A stretch of 64,000 bases of DNA from Meconema thalassinum (GCA_946902985.2 OX336395.1:291333065-291397064); one strand, 5' to 3'. Counted from the stretch's first letter, positions 43,042 through 55,769 are shown. Numbers and translations: made by a program. Notes: generated by a model not told the origin, from the sequence alone.

Positions 43042-45917
43042 ATGAGCAGTTGGGATAGCAATATAAATGCTTCTGGAATACAAAAGGAACTCACATTTCT
43101 CAATATACCCGATTTCATCGAAAATTGTAATAAGACTAGAAATAATGCTGAAATCAATATCCTTTCTCTACATATTCAATCTATATCAAAAAACTGGGAT
43201 TATTTAACCATAACCTTAGGCAAGAAAATTAATGATCTGGATATTATTTGCTTAACAGAAATTAACATACTTGAATCTAATAATTACCTATTTACTTTGG
43301 ATAGTTTTAATGTTGTATTTTGTAATAGAACTAATCGTAAAGGAGGAGGCATAGCCATATATGTAAAGAACAACATGGCTATTAGAACACACAATTCATA
43401 CATTTCCAATACTCATGAATCAATGGTAATAGAAATACTTCACATGAACAAAAAGATTGGATTAACATGCATTTACAGACCACCTAGCACTAACATAAAT
43501 GACTTTCTTGATGAACTGGAGACACATATAACACAACACACTAGTAAGTACAGCGAATACGCCATTTTAGGAGATATCAACATTGATACTTTATCTAATG
43601 ACAGCAGTCTGTCAGCTATCAAATATACAAATATTATGGCAACTCATGGTTTCCTACCACTTATCACTCAATGTACTCGTTATGATCCAAATTTAGACTC
43701 GAGAACATGTATTGATCACATATACTATCGTAGCAGACTAGATCAATATACTTCTGCAGTCATACAAGCAGACATCTCTGACCACTACATAACATATGCA
43801 GGTATTTGGCCAAAAAATGATAAGACACAATTACAAGATAATGAATCGTACATTACGCTAATGAACGATACTATAATACACACAAGCCTTAACAACACAG
43901 ACTGGACAGATTGCCTTGAATTAAAAAATCCTAATGATATATATAACAATATAACAACCAAATTTAAGGAAATCTACCAAAAAGCATCTTACATAACCAC
44001 ACGTAAACACAGAAAAAGCAAACAATGGTTCACTTATGACCTAAAAATACAATATAAGGAAAGAGACAGACTTTACAAAACAATGCTCAGAAACAAGGAT
44101 AATATTACAATAAAAAATGAATACAAAGCTTTCGGAAACAAATTAAATAAGCTAATAAACAAAACAAAACATCAATATTATAAAAATAAGATAAATAGTT
44201 CCAAAAACGATAATAAAGGAATGTGGAAAGTCATTAATGATATAACAGGTCAGAAAACACAAACTGTCAATGAAGTCATAAACAAACACTTAAGATTACA
44301 TTATACTAACGAAGTGATAGTCAATAAATTCAACAATACCTTTAGTGAAGAAATAAACAGCCTAGCTCATAACTGTAGTATCAACATATGGCAATCAAAT
44401 AGAAACACATTAATGAATTCCTTTACATTACTTGAAACTGATGAACATGAAATAGAAAACATAATTAAGGAATTAAAAACAGACAGATCGCCTGGGGCGG
44501 ACAATATACGCTTGAAAGACATAAAGGCAACATCCAAAAAAACTATACCAATCATAATACATCTCATAAACAAGATATTCGAAACAGGCATAATACCAAA
44601 ATATATGAAATACACAATTATTAAACCAATATGGTGATCACTTAGACTTTGGCAACTACAGACCAATATGCATTTTATCAATCCTACACAAAATAATGGA
44701 AAAATGCTTGGACTAAATAAATATGATATTTTAAAGGGACACCTATACGGTTTTAGGAAGGGAAAAAGTACTGAACTACTCCTGGCTGAATTTGCCAATG
44801 TAGTAAATAATGCCTTAAATAAGAACAATCACATAATGGTACTTTTTCTTGACTTTTCTAAAGCATTTGACACAATAAACCACAATAAACTACTTGCTAA
44901 ATTACACGATATTGGAATAAGAGGCACGACTTACAAACTATTTGAAAGCTATCTGAAAAACAGGGAAATGGCAGTTATGGTCAATAACACTATCAGTGAC
45001 GCAGTAGAAGGAACACGGGGTATCCCTCAAGGCAGTATTATTTCACCTACACTATATAACCTGTTCGTAAACGACATGAATGAAACCATTAAACACAGTA
45101 AAATATTTATCTATGCTGATGACACCACTATATATACCATACATAAAGACTCTAAAACAGCTTTTGATAGACTTCAAGAAGACTTCAATAACATCACAAG
45201 ATGGTGTCATGACAATAATTTGTATATAAATACAACCAAATCTAAAATAATGCACATCAGAGTTGATCACTTCACACAAGAAAAATACAAGCTAACGCAC
45301 CACAGCATATCATGCATACACCAAAACATCCTGGCAGGTTGCAAATGTAACACCTTCATAAATAGTATTTCGACACAAAAATACCTAGGAATTACCCTTG
45401 ATGAACACTTTAAAATGAATACACACACAGTAAACATAATAAAAAAAACCTAAGAGCAAACCTCTACACCTTCTACAATCTCCGATTGTATGTAGATAGG
45501 AAAACTTACAAAACAATTTATAGTGCTCTGATTGAAAGCAAATTAAGATATGCTATAGCAGCTTGGGGAAATCAAAACACAACTTTAATTAATAATCTTC
45601 AAGATAGCCAAAACAGGTTCTTTAAATATTTCACTGATATCCCTTATTTTAATATTAAAGAGTTGTTCCAAATTACTGTACTGAATCTCTACTACCATGA
45701 TCCAAGATTCAGGCATAAGGTTTCTCACAACATACAAACAAGAGCCATAACAAATACTAAATATGTAAAACCCTTATGTATAAATAGCTATGGTTTCAAG
45801 AGACTAGATTATATTATACCATCACTACTTAATGAACTACCACCTGGATTGACGAACATTAACAGCAAACAACTAGCTATAAGTCGCATTAAAAAATATT
45901 ACTTAACCAAACATTAA
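43042..45917 (+). pseudogene. LINE ORF2: AP endonuclease and reverse transcriptase, three frameshifts
   Basis: The endonuclease domain is in the first open part (43042-44637). It has ICLTEINILES, GGGIAIYV, YRPPSTNINDF, AILGDINIDTL and ISDHYITY, the metal- and phosphate-binding motifs. RT follows: RSPGADNI, FLDFSKAFDTINH, GIPQGSIISPTLYNLF and the catalytic IYADDTT. The C-terminal part is LYTFYNLRLYV...AIAAWGNQ...RFFKYF. Frames change near 44630, near 44715 and in the A-run near 45445. Catalytic motifs are all present, so the damage is recent and could partly be sequencing error in homopolymers. Confidence 0.85.
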
Positions 45918-46204
45918 CTCATAACATAAATTTATTAATATAACTACTATAGTGTAACTTTTTGTGTCTTTAATTATTTACATTAATACTTTATCATTAT
46001 CATAACAAAAAAAATTGCATGCACTCTTGTATTGAAATATAATCTATATATATGTTGTAAATAATAATTAATATGTCTCACAGATAATCTGTACTGTCAT
46101 CAGATTCGTGAGACATTTCACAATAATGTAACATAAATAGTAATTAATAAATAAATTAAATTATTATTATTATTATTATTATTATTAATATTATTATTAT
46201 TATT

Positions 46205-46770
46205 ATCGCACGGTGTCTGAAGAAGCAGTTATTGTTATTGCTGGGATAATTCCAATTTTTTTTCTAGCGAAAGAACGCAAGTACATTTACTGGAGGAAAA
46301 CGGAAGTAGGTTTACAAAATGCAAGACGAACAGCAAGAGCATAAACCTTTCATAATTGGCAGATCAAATGGGAGCAAGGACACCGAAGCCAGTGGACTAG
46401 GAGAATGATACCCCAGGTGAAGGTTTGGACAGAGAGGAAACATGGTGAGGTTGGTTATTATCTCACTCAGTTCTTGACTGGCCATGGGTACTTCTGTTCT
46501 TATCTTAAGAAGATGGGGAAAGTGGATTCACCAGATTGTTATCTACTGTGTTACTGAGGTAGATAATGTTAATCACACCTTCTTCTCTTGTGGACGGTGG
46601 GTCCAAAAAAGGCAGTCTCTTCAAGATCAAATTGATGTAGAGATATCTCCGGATAATATTGTTGCAGTGATGCTACAAATTGAAGAACATTGGAAACTTG
46701 TAGCAAGTTTTGTTGAAGATATCCTCCGAACAAAGAAGACGGATCTGGATCGTCACTGAAGATGATTCAT
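46205..46770 (+). pseudogene. R1-like LINE C-terminal fragment
   Basis: Frames read VSEEAVIVIAGIIPI...RKYIY, RRMIPQVKVWTERKHGEVGYYLTQFL, GHGYF and NHTFFSCGRWVQKRQ..ISPDNIVAVML. These are typical of the ORF2 C-terminus of R1-type LINEs, including the H/C zinc-knuckle residues. Several frame changes and stops. Related to 10883-11165. Confidence 0.6.
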
Positions 46771-46984
46771 TACGGAAGAGTGCCCTACGGGTAAATATAA
46801 AATGACTCTAGCCTGAAGCAATGTGCTAAACGGTTCCAGGCTAGTGTTCAGAAGTAACGGGGGAGTTTTAGTCCGTAGTCTGCTACTCAGGAGCAGGAGC
46901 CCGACACTCTGTGCGTAAATGCATTTCTTCCCCCACCACCACCACCACCGAAAAAATAAAAAAATGAAAAATATAAATTATGAT

Positions 46985-47050
46985 GATTATTATTATTATT
47001 ATTATTATTATTAGACTAGTAATAGTATCAGGAGTTATTTATTTACTCAT

Positions 47051-47117
<67 letters not shown>

Positions 47118-47130
47118 TGTATTTATTATC
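46985..47130 (+). repeat. Simple repeats: ATT then ATTT
   Basis: (ATT)n at about 46985-47012 and (ATTT)n at about 47034-47128. Confidence 0.95.
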
Positions 47131-47149
47131 AAAATCAATGAAATATTGA

Positions 47150-47580
47150 AATAATCGAAATTAATGCCTTCAATTCGGTCAATACGATTGTTACCCTGAA
47201 AAAAGATTACATGCGATTTATAAATAAATAAATTCACTTGGATGACCAGGCGATCATCATTAGATGTAACCAGTGGAAGAGGTAGCACTTGCACGAGAAT
47301 GGAACCCACATCACTCAAACAATAAGCTAAGTTCATAATCCATTCTATCCTGGACGGCTTAGTGTTATCTGTCCGGCTGAGAATAGGAAGCCATTGTGTA
47401 GGAGTTGACATAATTGTTCCTGTTATCATGCGCATGGTGTTATTCAATTGTACATCTATTAGTCTTACATGCGGACTATTTATCCACAATACTCAGCAAC
47501 AGATGAACTAAACCCAGAGCTGAGCAACGGAGAGTAGTTGCATTGGCACCCCAATTTGCGCAAGATGTTGTTTTTATCAT
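47150..47580 (-). pseudogene. R1/Jockey-like LINE C-terminal fragment
   Basis: The minus strand reads SPHVRLIDVQLNNTMRMITG then STPTQWLPILSR, a well-known stretch near the end of Jockey/R1-type ORF2. An upstream piece (NILRKLGANATTLRCSALGL) continues it in another frame, so at least one frameshift. A microsatellite follows on the left. Confidence 0.7.
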
Positions 47581-47715
47581 TTTAAATGATCTTGTCGACT
47601 TCGTCGTTACGCTGAGGTCTGGCGTTACGTTACGGTGACGGGACGAAATGTACCGAGAATGCACTGAAGTGTGTGACGTCATAGTACGATGTAGCAGCCG
47701 AGTACCAAGAAGGCA

Positions 47716-48065
47716 CCGGGTGAGTTAGCCGTGGTCGTTACGGCATGACTGCTGGCAGTCGCTCACATCCGGGAGGTGAGGAAGTTCGAATCCCTCCACC
47801 GGCAACCTTGAAGATGGTCTTCTGTGGTTTCCCATCTTCCTTCCAGGCAAATGCCGGGGTTGGTCCCTAAATAGGCCACAGCCACTACCTTCCAACTCCT
47901 CGTCCTTACATTCACACTTTTCTTCCCAACGGTACTTGTAGCTCACCCATTGGGTGTCCGTCTCGAAGCAGCTCCAAAACTAGCGAGCCGAACATGTCCT
48001 CCGACACTCCCGGCACTAAAAGCCATATCCTAAAAGAAATAAATAAAAACAAAACAAAACAAAAC
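47716..48065 (+). repeat. tRNA-derived SINE, family S2
   Basis: Full copy with head, B-box-like GTTCGAATCCC, body and an A-rich tail with AAAAC repeats. Duplication AAGAAGGCA at 47707-47715 and 48066-48074. Confidence 0.9.
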
Positions 48066-48196
48066 AAGAAGGCAGAATAGAGTTTCAAGAAGGCAGTGCG
48101 AGAACAATCAAGTAGGCAGTGAAAAAACAAAATAGAATCTTGAAGCTCTGTTCTCGCACTGCCTTCTTGGTACTCGGCTGCTAGCATTTAAAATGA

Positions 48197-48386
48197 GGGG
48201 GCGTGGTGGCTCAGCGGTCTAGCTGTATGCCTCTCACCAAGGCGGTCCGGGTTCGATTCTCGGTCAATGCATGTGAGATTTTCGAAGTGAAATGCCATGT
48301 CCGGTGGTTCGGATTCCACGTAAAAAGGACGTCCCGTGGCTCATAATCACAAGATTCACGGTCACGTAAAACTACAATCTTCCTTT
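48197..48386 (+). repeat. tRNA-derived SINE, family S8
   Basis: The head 'gcgtggtggctcagcggtct' with B box GGTTCGATTCT leads into a short body. Exact 11-bp duplication ATTTAAAATGA at 48186-48196 and 48387-48397. Confidence 0.9.
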
Positions 48387-48402
48387 ATTTAAAATGATAT
48401 AA

Positions 48403-48954
48403 AGTCCAGTCTTTGAGACTGACTATCAGTGTCTTTTTGTCTTCATTTTGACAGAAGTCATTCGTAGGTGTTATTTGAATGACAATATTCTATCCGGTGT
48501 TATACCCAAATACGGTACTTGGGATGTCTGTTATGGCGAGGAGGATGTTATTGAGGTAAACTGTAAGTAAACTGTAGGCTAAGAGATTTGATACTGCGTA
48601 GCGACACGTTCACAGTTGGGTAACTATGATTTTAACTTACCTAACGGTCTCCTATTTCACTAGAAATCCTGTTTGACCACAGGCTTACAGCGCTGAAGGT
48701 TTCCTCTCCTGCAATATTGCGCAATAAATATTCATTGGACGCAACATTCATCGTAAGGCTATCTCGAAGTACCGGTAATAAAATTATCTCGTACAACTAT
48801 TTCATAAAGTAATGGCAAGCTACCATTTACTGCAATACTTCTGCGCTTGCAAGTATTTCCTGTTCTATAACGTCCTTCAAAACAGGGTCATTGACAACTA
48901 CGACAACTGACAATGAGTAGTTCTTTAGTTGAAAACACAAAACACTAAAACATC
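48403..48954. other. No recognised feature
   Basis: Mixed sequence without coding or repeat match. Confidence 0.4.
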
Positions 48955-49440
48955 AAATAGAAGTGAAAGAACGTAAAATAATGAGAAAAATCCTTGTACC
49001 AAGAACAAAAGATGGTGTATATTATCCAAAGCCTAATACAGAAATATACAAAAAAAAAAATGTCCAAAAACACAGACACAATGCGAATGAGAAGAATCCA
49101 ATTTATGGGACACATATAAAGAATGGACCCGAACAGGCTGACACACAAAATACATACTTTCTTACAGAACGAGGCTACTGGGCCGAATTGGTATACATTT
49201 ACAGAAAAAGACTTAAAGGAATTAGGATCACCAATCTTACATGACCGGAAGGAAATCAGGAAAATCACTCAGACGCGGGGTTTCGAGGAGAAGAGAAGAA
49301 GACTACACAACATCGATGTTCAGAAGAACGGAAACAGACCCACTCGTTGCGAATGAAGGAATACTGGGCCAACAGGAAGGCTAGAAAGTGTTGATTTCGC
49401 ATGGTCCTAAGCGACACATTCGCGAAGGAGAATAATAATA
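48955..49440 (+). pseudogene. LINE ORF2 C-terminal fragment
   Basis: The first frame gives KERKIMRKILVPRTKDGVYY and KPNTEIY. The reading then moves to another frame with MDPNRLTHKIHTFLQ, GPNWYTFTEKDLKELG and GFEEKRRR. This is the end of a very common insect LINE group. At least one frameshift and a late stop. An AAT/AAG-rich tail follows at 49430-49465. Confidence 0.75.
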
Positions 49441-49577
49441 ATAAGAATAATAAGAAGAAGAATAGACAACCCGTGCTGCATCAGTCGATATTGGAATTCG
49501 AAGATATGAATTTCATTATGAGCTGGGAACGGAATTAATGAAATACATATACATTTAGATATCTTTATTGAAATATG

Positions 49578-49735
49578 GGTTGGCGACCACGGAACCCCAG
49601 CTGAGTCTGGCATTGCTTCCACTTACTTGCGCCGGGCTCCTCTCCGTCTTCTTTCCTGTCGATCTCTCTTGGTCAACTCTTGTTCTCTTCCAACCCCGAC
49701 AGTATTAGGGTATCCGAGGCCTAGGGAGTCTCTCT
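49578..49735 (+). repeat. Repeat D, partial copy
   Basis: Contains 'ggttggcgaccacgg', 'gcgccgggctcctctccgtc' and 'gtatccgaggcctagggagt', shared with 3694 and 24367. Confidence 0.6.
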
Positions 49736-49826
49736 TCCGTTTGTTTTTCGTTAACACAAAGAAAATTGCATTCATACTTTGTTGTGCAAATTGTTAGTAG
49801 GTCTAGTTCTTCTGTTTTTTAGTTTT

Positions 49827-51275
49827 TGGCCTATTATCATTTAATGAAAAAATAGGCTTATGAGATCACCTTTTGCCCGTGTGTGTGTGTGTCCCTAATA
49901 ACTTCCAAACGGCTGGAGCGATTTCAATGAAACTCGGTAAAGTTATAGCACCATTCTGACCAACCCCGACCGTGCCCTTCAAATTTTATTACGTCTCACC
50001 AAAGCAACATGGTGGATGTGCGAAATATTTCACCGGCATTCTATATCTCCGAGACTATTACCGATATCACCCTGAAATTTTGTATGGTGATAAAGGGCAC
50101 TACGAGAAGATCACCTATGAACCTTTCAAAAACCTGGTAACTACAAAACCAACATGGCGGCCAAGCGAATTTAAGACTTTTAAATATACCTTTCTCGCCA
50201 TTTAACCATCCAAACGTAGTTTAACGTGGCACAGCAAATGTTTATACACATTGTAATGCACTGACATCTAATTTAGTTCAATTGTTTACATAATCTCAAG
50301 ATGGTGGCTGTGCGAAACATTTCACTCGCATTATTTATCTCCGAAACTATTATTGATATCACCCTGAGATCTTGTGCGGTGATAAAGGGCTCTACTGCTA
50401 CTACTTTATCTATGTAACTTTCAAAAACCTGTAAAGTACAGAACGAATATAATGGCCAAGCGAAGTTGAAACATTTTAATAGATTTTTCTCGCGATTTAA
50501 CCATCTAAGTGCAGTGAAATGTGGTACAGTAAATGATTATACACATTGTAATGCACTGGCATCTAATTTAGTTCAATTGTTTATATAACCTCAAGATGGC
50601 GGCTGTGTGAAATTTTAATTTTTTATTTTTTATTTCTGGTGTCCTAATCATGCATGCCATTGGAGTGAAAGTTTGAATAATGAAGCTACGCAATAATTTT
50701 CCTTTAATGGTACATAACTCTATGGCCTATACATATAACAATCCAAAATGGCGATCCATCCGAAATATTTAGACGGTTCTCAGTATCTACGAATCATTTG
50801 CAGCAATCAAACCATTTTGTTTTCAATAACCTGGTGAGCAGAAATCCAACATGGCGGCGACGCAAAGTATAAATATTTAAATGGACGTTTCTCGAGATTT
50901 AACCAACCGAGTGCAGTGAAATATTGTACGGTAAATACCTATACAAAAGTTAATCCACTGGCATCTAATTTATTTCAATTGTTTTCATAACCGCAAGATG
51001 GCAGCTGTGCAAAATTTTTAAATCTCGTTTTTACTTCTCGTGTCCTAATCATGCGATTTAAGTTTGAATACTACACTTACACAATGATCTTAATGTAATA
51101 GTACATAAATAAATAAATACAAATCCAACATAGTGACCATCTGAAATATTTAGACGGTTCTCAATATCTACGAATCTATTACAATAATTAAACTGAAATT
51201 TTGTATGATGATAGAAGCAATTAACATGAGTAGGATATATGAAAATAGGCTTTAGTTCTTCACGGAACTTCTTGT
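49827..51275 (-). mobile_element. Helentron-like non-coding element, full length (module I)
   Basis: On the minus strand it starts AC then AAGAAGTTCCGTGAAGAACT (stem AGTTC/GAACT) and AAGCCTATTTTCAT. It ends in the hairpin AAGCCTATTTTTTCAT..ATGATAATAGG. Its interior is collinear with 31484-33022 in reverse, with a shorter microsatellite (GTGTGT near 49880). It has no coding content. Confidence 0.7.
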
Positions 51276-51419
51276 TGTGTGTAAGAGAGCCGGCAGATTC
51301 ACTGTTAACTCCTGCAGCATTTATTTCAGTAGGGGAGTAATGCCGATTCTGCCTCCCCCCACCACTACTCCCAATGCGAGCCGATAACTCCCGAACTCGT
51401 GGTCGGAGATTCACGAATG

Positions 51420-52210
51420 AGGTGTCGTTGGACTTGGGATGACGGGGGCTTTGCTATGGACCACTCGTAATATTTCTGTAAAATTTTTTGAAAATTTTTG
51501 TTTTAGAAAGTAGGTGATAGTTTGAAAACAAAAGATGATAGAACGTTGTGCTATGACTCAGACGAATGGTCTTTATGACCTTTATTTTCTATAATAAAAC
51601 TTTTTTATTTTTTATGTTCTTTTTTAAACACTCGAATTTTGAAATTCCTATATTTTGGAAACTAGGAAGTTTACAAAAACAATTGTTTGACATAAATCAA
51701 TGGTCCCTACCCCCTCTACCCCCAAAATAAATTTCAAGTCTCTAGGATAAAAACCTGACAGTAGTGGGATGATGGGGAGCTGCTTCCAAAAGCAAGTGGT
51801 GAGTCCCTGCGACCTTGGAATGGAAGGAGCCATGCTAGGAGGCGTGCTTGGATTCGTTTTTTTCCGTCTCGTCGTGCTCTTTACGGGAATGTAGGTGTCG
51901 AAAAGGTGAATATCTGGAAACACGTTTTTTTTTTGGGTAAAACCGTGATTTTAAACTTTTTGCTATATCTCGCGAACCAATCATACTAGGGATGTGTACG
52001 ACGGGTCAAAGGACTCGGAGTGACGTCCTCTTTGCTATGAACCACTCGTTGTAATTTTTAAAAAATTTTGGAAACTCGATTTTGGGGTAAACATGTGTTT
52101 TTTGTGATTTTTGCCGATATCTCACGAACCAATAACGCTAGAGACGTGTACGAGGTGTCCTAGGACTCGGGCTAACGCCCCCTTTCAAATGTGGTAGATA
52201 TTTTTTTCCA
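51420..52210 (+). repeat. Three degenerate direct repeats
   Basis: Units near 51430, 51960 and 52110 share 'tatctcgcgaaccaat', 'gtgtacgacg', 'ggactcggagtgacg' and 'tttgctatgaaccactcgt' (or close variants), with intervening T-rich sequence. The unit is unlike any other repeat in the window. Confidence 0.6.
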
Positions 52211-53031
52211 AAAAATAATTCACAAAGGGCCTAACGCCATACATGTTGAAACACCTTTTTCTTTTCTTTACCTGTTTATAATGTTTATGAAGCGTGGTGG
52301 TTGAGAGAGACGATACTGCTGGGTGTGTGTTTCAACGAACCTGTCGCTAACCACAAGGACCATGCTTAATAGAACAATCGCTATTTCGGCAGTTCGGTGT
52401 ATGACAGAGCGAGCATGCGTTTTCTGATATTTTACCTTTAACGTGTAAACGGTGATGAGAACTTGGTTCTATGTTGGTCGAAGCGAGTAGAGAAAACAAA
52501 CTTGCAGACGAGCAGGAGGTGAATGTCATTTGAGCTTATTGGAAGGCGTTGATCTGACTTGACAACAAGTGCAATGGAAAATGACCAAGACGCTTGAAGG
52601 TGAAATAATCTGACCATTGTGGTGGCAGGGAAGTGTGAAATGCATGCATACACGTGTGAGATGACATGTACGCTAAACAAGTTACATCCTGTCTTGCTTC
52701 GTACGTGACAAAATGCAAGTTGACGTGAAATTTGATCAGCCACAGGTGTTCACCTTGGACGTTAGCTGTCCACGTGCCTGATAACAGAATGTTCAAAGCG
52801 TGGGAATCGCTGAATCAGTAAAAAGTATGATGCAACTTGTGGGAATGATGTCACAACCAATAGATAGGCAAGAGCTGCGGACAGCAGTGGTGGGTGGTGA
52901 AGGGAGGGAGAGGGGGAGGGATAATGTATGAGAGAACACAGGTATAAAGAGAAAGAAATATGTGGAGCTGAGGACTGTACACATAGAGCTATAGGTGGTG
53001 TACAACATGTGTGAATAAGAAGTACACGGGT
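52211..53031. other. Left flank or left end of the Polinton, no gene
   Basis: No coding region is recognised. The Polinton terminal inverted repeat should lie here or slightly left, but its partner is beyond the right edge, so the boundary cannot be set. A TATA-like 'ggtataaagag' lies at 52941. Confidence 0.35.
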
Positions 53032-53951
53032 TCACACAACATGTAATTTATTGATCCAAGAATTAAACGTAGAGTTAAACCCTAACCATTTGACATAGAG
53101 TTTATTTCCTTTTTGTTTCAACACTTTTTCCACAAGATAATGCTGAGGAAATGCTGTTTTCTGAAGTTCATGGAGATAAAATCTACCTTTTATGGGTTGA
53201 TGTTTGAGGTCCTCAAGTAAATAGGTGACTGGAGTGTCCAAGTTGACTCGGCGAATTCGAAATAGTTCAGTCCCCCACTGTGGCGTGTAGCCCTTATTGA
53301 AGGCAGACTTAAATTTGCTCACACGAACAAAATCCCCAATTTTCAGTCGGTGACGTTTAGGATCGGCTGTTTTTATGGGGTTAAACAGTTTATCCAATCG
53401 CTGAATATCTTTAGTCACGAGGCGTGGCTTGGTCCCAATCGTTCTATGTTTGGTGTCATTGTAACGTGTCCAACCAGCGATAACTGGCCTGAGCGGTAAA
53501 CGCTTTCCACATATGGGTTTTCAATGTTCGGTTGAACCGCTCCACCACACTGGCTTTGAGGTTGCTGTACGTGGTGTAATGGTGAATATCCTTAGATTTG
53601 AGAAAACTGGAGAAGTCCTTGTTGAAAAATTCTTTCCCCTGGTCAGTTTGTAGCAACTGAGGTTGACGTTTGGAGTGTTGAATAATATGTTGAAAGGCTT
53701 TGGTAACTAGACATGCGACGCACAGGTTCAACAAAGGCCATTTTGGAATAGACATAAATGACGGTCAACATATAGCGTACACCGTCGTTAACGCCAGCAT
53801 AGGGTATCATTTCAACCAAGTCAGCCTGCCAAAGTTCATCCACACCTCGTGAAATAACCTTGAGTCGTGGATAGTGACGCCTAGCTGGGCGATGCAACTC
53901 GTGAGCAATACCCATTTTAATGGGTGAGGGCTTAAACAATAATTTTGGCAT
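53032..53951 (-). pseudogene. Polinton retroviral-type integrase with chromodomain, two frameshifts
   Basis: Would insert the element DNA into the host chromosome. The N-terminal part has ARRHYPRLKVISRGVDELWQ with the first catalytic Asp just after it (QADLVEM). A shifted frame holds the second Asp (LQTDQGKEFF) and the catalytic Glu (ASVVERFNRTLK). A third frame (53032-53418) gives the SH3-like region and a C-terminal chromodomain ending FNSWINKLHVV. Frameshifts lie near 53720 and near 53460. The gene overlaps the DUF8207 stop by about 20 bp, a tight leftward operon-like order. The DDE residues survive but the gene is broken. Confidence 0.9.
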
Positions 53952-54938
53952 TTCGAAGTTCTTGTTCAATTTCTTGAATTTCCCAATCGTGACCGGTATG
54001 CCCAGCTTGACGTGAAGCATGCAGCAACTTTAGCCGTTGGACGAGCTTATTGGGATTGTGCCAGTAGGTAACATCCACAAGGGGTTTTAATGGTTTAAAT
54101 ATCACTCCCGAAGCGGACGCTTTACGACGAGTACTTTGACTGGTGGGAAACATTTTTGCAATGATGGTTTTATATTTTTGAGATATATTGGCATTCACTT
54201 GTTGCGTGGGATCATACTGTCTTTTGTGGGCATGGGTATCCAATAAAATGGATTTATATTTGTCAAGATCCTCTGGTGTATAATCATGGAAAGAGGGGGT
54301 CCGAGAAAAGAGCAGCTTTAACAGTCCTGGCGTTAATTTATAGTTGATGTTTTTAATGACAGCTTTAGTACGAGCAAATTTAATGGATGAATCGCCAATT
54401 TTAAAACTATCATCCTCATAGCGAACACCATACGTGGTATCAGTGTTTCCAATAAATAGATCGGTGAAATAGGGTTCCAATGTTGATCCATAATATTTTA
54501 TTAAAATGGTTTTCAGTTGAGCTTTATATTGAGGAGTGGCCAAGAGTTGTGAAAACGGAGACGCCCTGGAAGGGCAAGGTGTTTCGGCCAAGGATTTATT
54601 TTTTCTCAAAAACTCTGCAAGGGGTGAGGACTTTTTTTTTGAGGCGTAAACACATGTTCCTCCTCATCCTCAACTTCACTAACACTAGTCAAATCTTCCT
54701 GTTCCTCTTCCTCTTCCTCAGGGTCCTCGTGCAGCGTCTGCGTGACTTGTGAAACGGTGGCTAGCGTTTCAGATGGCTTGACAGAGGGTTTCAACATGGC
54801 TTTTAGCGGAGGTGCTAAATGTTGCTGAATAAACAAAGCATGATTTGCACGTGATTGTTTCAATTGATGAAACTTTTGACGAATAGTATTTTTTGCTCTA
54901 ATAATATGCTTTTTAAATTGACTCTCTGCTAACGCCAT
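53932..54938 (-). pseudogene. DUF8207-type Polinton protein, one frameshift
   Basis: The N-terminal part (54606-54938) has a basic/Gln-rich helical region (FKKHIIRAKNTIRQKFHQLK) and then an acidic run of Glu/Asp. After a one-base frameshift near 54608 comes the conserved domain: DTTYGVRYEDDSFKIGDSSI, LTPGLLKLLF, and at the end AGHTGHDWEIQEIEQELRNA. This domain (DUF8207 as I recall) is common in insect Polinton-like proteins. Its function is unknown to me. It sits between ATPase and integrase; the 42-bp gap to the ATPase suggests co-transcription. Confidence 0.75.
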
Positions 54939-54979
54939 GGTGTCTTGACAAATGACTTGACGGAGAATGAGACAAGGCC

Positions 54980-55644
54980 TTAAATAGCAATAAAATTATC
55001 AAACCCTAAGCGATACCGTCCTTGGTTGAGTTCACTTTGTTTGTCAATCACTAAACAGGCATGACGTTGAGTGTTCCAGCACTTGGCACACAATTATGTA
55101 AACATTTGAAAGGTCATATCAGGATTCACATGTTCATTATAAATGTGACGACTGTTCCTCTCGTCCTGACGAAATAAAACAATGACATTGGCATTGTCAC
55201 GAATCAACTGTTGGACATTTTAGAATACGTTTGTCCAAGATAGAAGCAATCGATATGTTTGTGACGACCCATGCTGAAATAGCTTTGAATGATGCCTTGA
55301 CGTTCAGTGGATACATCATCAAAAATCATGAGTGAATCAGGCTTTACCTCATCCGGTGAAATCACATTTTCTTGCATGGAAAATGTGAAATAACCCATAT
55401 TCTCTTTTTGTAATCCAGACATGACTTGATCCAGAAACACGTAGTGGGGTTGGTAGAGAGATTTTGCAAAAATATAAATATTTTGAAAACGCAGACCATT
55501 GGGCGCTGTGATGAGCGTTAGCAAAAGATTAGTCTTTCCACAGCCGGAAGGCCCCACAATGATGCAGCGAATGGAAGATGGAAACAGTGAACCATGGCGT
55601 TGTTCACGTGATGTGGGACAGAGATGGGAAACCATGTCCCCCAC
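54980..55644 (-). pseudogene. FtsK/HerA-type DNA packaging ATPase, frameshift and stop
   Basis: Would pump genomic DNA into the capsid. Walker A is IIVGPSGCGKTNLLL (about residues 28-42) and Walker B-like is SLMIFDDVS. The open frame then breaks near 55215. The rest (RDNANVIVLFRQDE..., then a Cys-containing and a GRYRLGFDNF segment) continues in another frame to 54980, with an in-frame TAA at 55094-55096. The size with the tail (about 220 codons) fits the family. The start at 55644 is the first ATG before the conserved SIRCIIVGP. It is divergent from the fibre gene; the 125-bp gap probably holds both promoters. Confidence 0.9.
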
Positions 55645-55769
55645 GGGGAATGACTCTTGCTACTTAATAATCTTCATTTCAACTAAGGCTTAGACAGGCT
55701 AGCAGGCTGTCTATATACAGGACACCGAGCCTTGTCATAGAAACAGTAGACTGGTACTACAGGTTGACG
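55645..55769. promoter_or_regulatory. Divergent intergenic region, probable two-way promoter
   Basis: This separates the leftward block from the rightward block. TATATA at about 55712-55717 lies some 55 bp upstream of the fibre ATG. No obvious TATA is seen for the leftward side. Inferred from layout only. Confidence 0.4.

Larger units (their letters stand above)
42655..46160 (+). mobile_element. CR1/Jockey-like non-LTR retrotransposon, nearly full length
   Basis: A 5'-truncated ORF1 (to 42988), a 53-bp spacer, a frameshifted ORF2 (43042-45917), a 3' UTR of about 240 bp and a TTA/ATT tail. ATT repeats also precede it (42546-42645). Codon use is strongly A+T-biased compared with the other LINE fragments. 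Clade is not resolved; CR1 or Jockey group is inferred from the FP-type ORF1 with APE plus RT. Confidence 0.85.
47574..48402. mobile_element. TIR element E, copy 2, palindromic core, two SINEs inside
   Basis: The left end TTTATCATTTTAAATGATC and 'gacttcgtcgtta' match copy 1 (35728). The right end is ATTTAAAATGATATAAAG. The core is a palindrome: a 21-bp arm starting CAGCCGAGTACCAAG at 47695 is inverted at 48160-48180. SINEs S2 (47716-48065) and S8 (48197-48386) each sit between exact duplications. The minisatellite of copy 1 is absent. Confidence 0.65.

Noticed and set aside
55499..55693. Plus-strand frame opposite the packaging ATPase
   Set aside because: It is antisense to Walker A of the ATPase and has no motif of its own.
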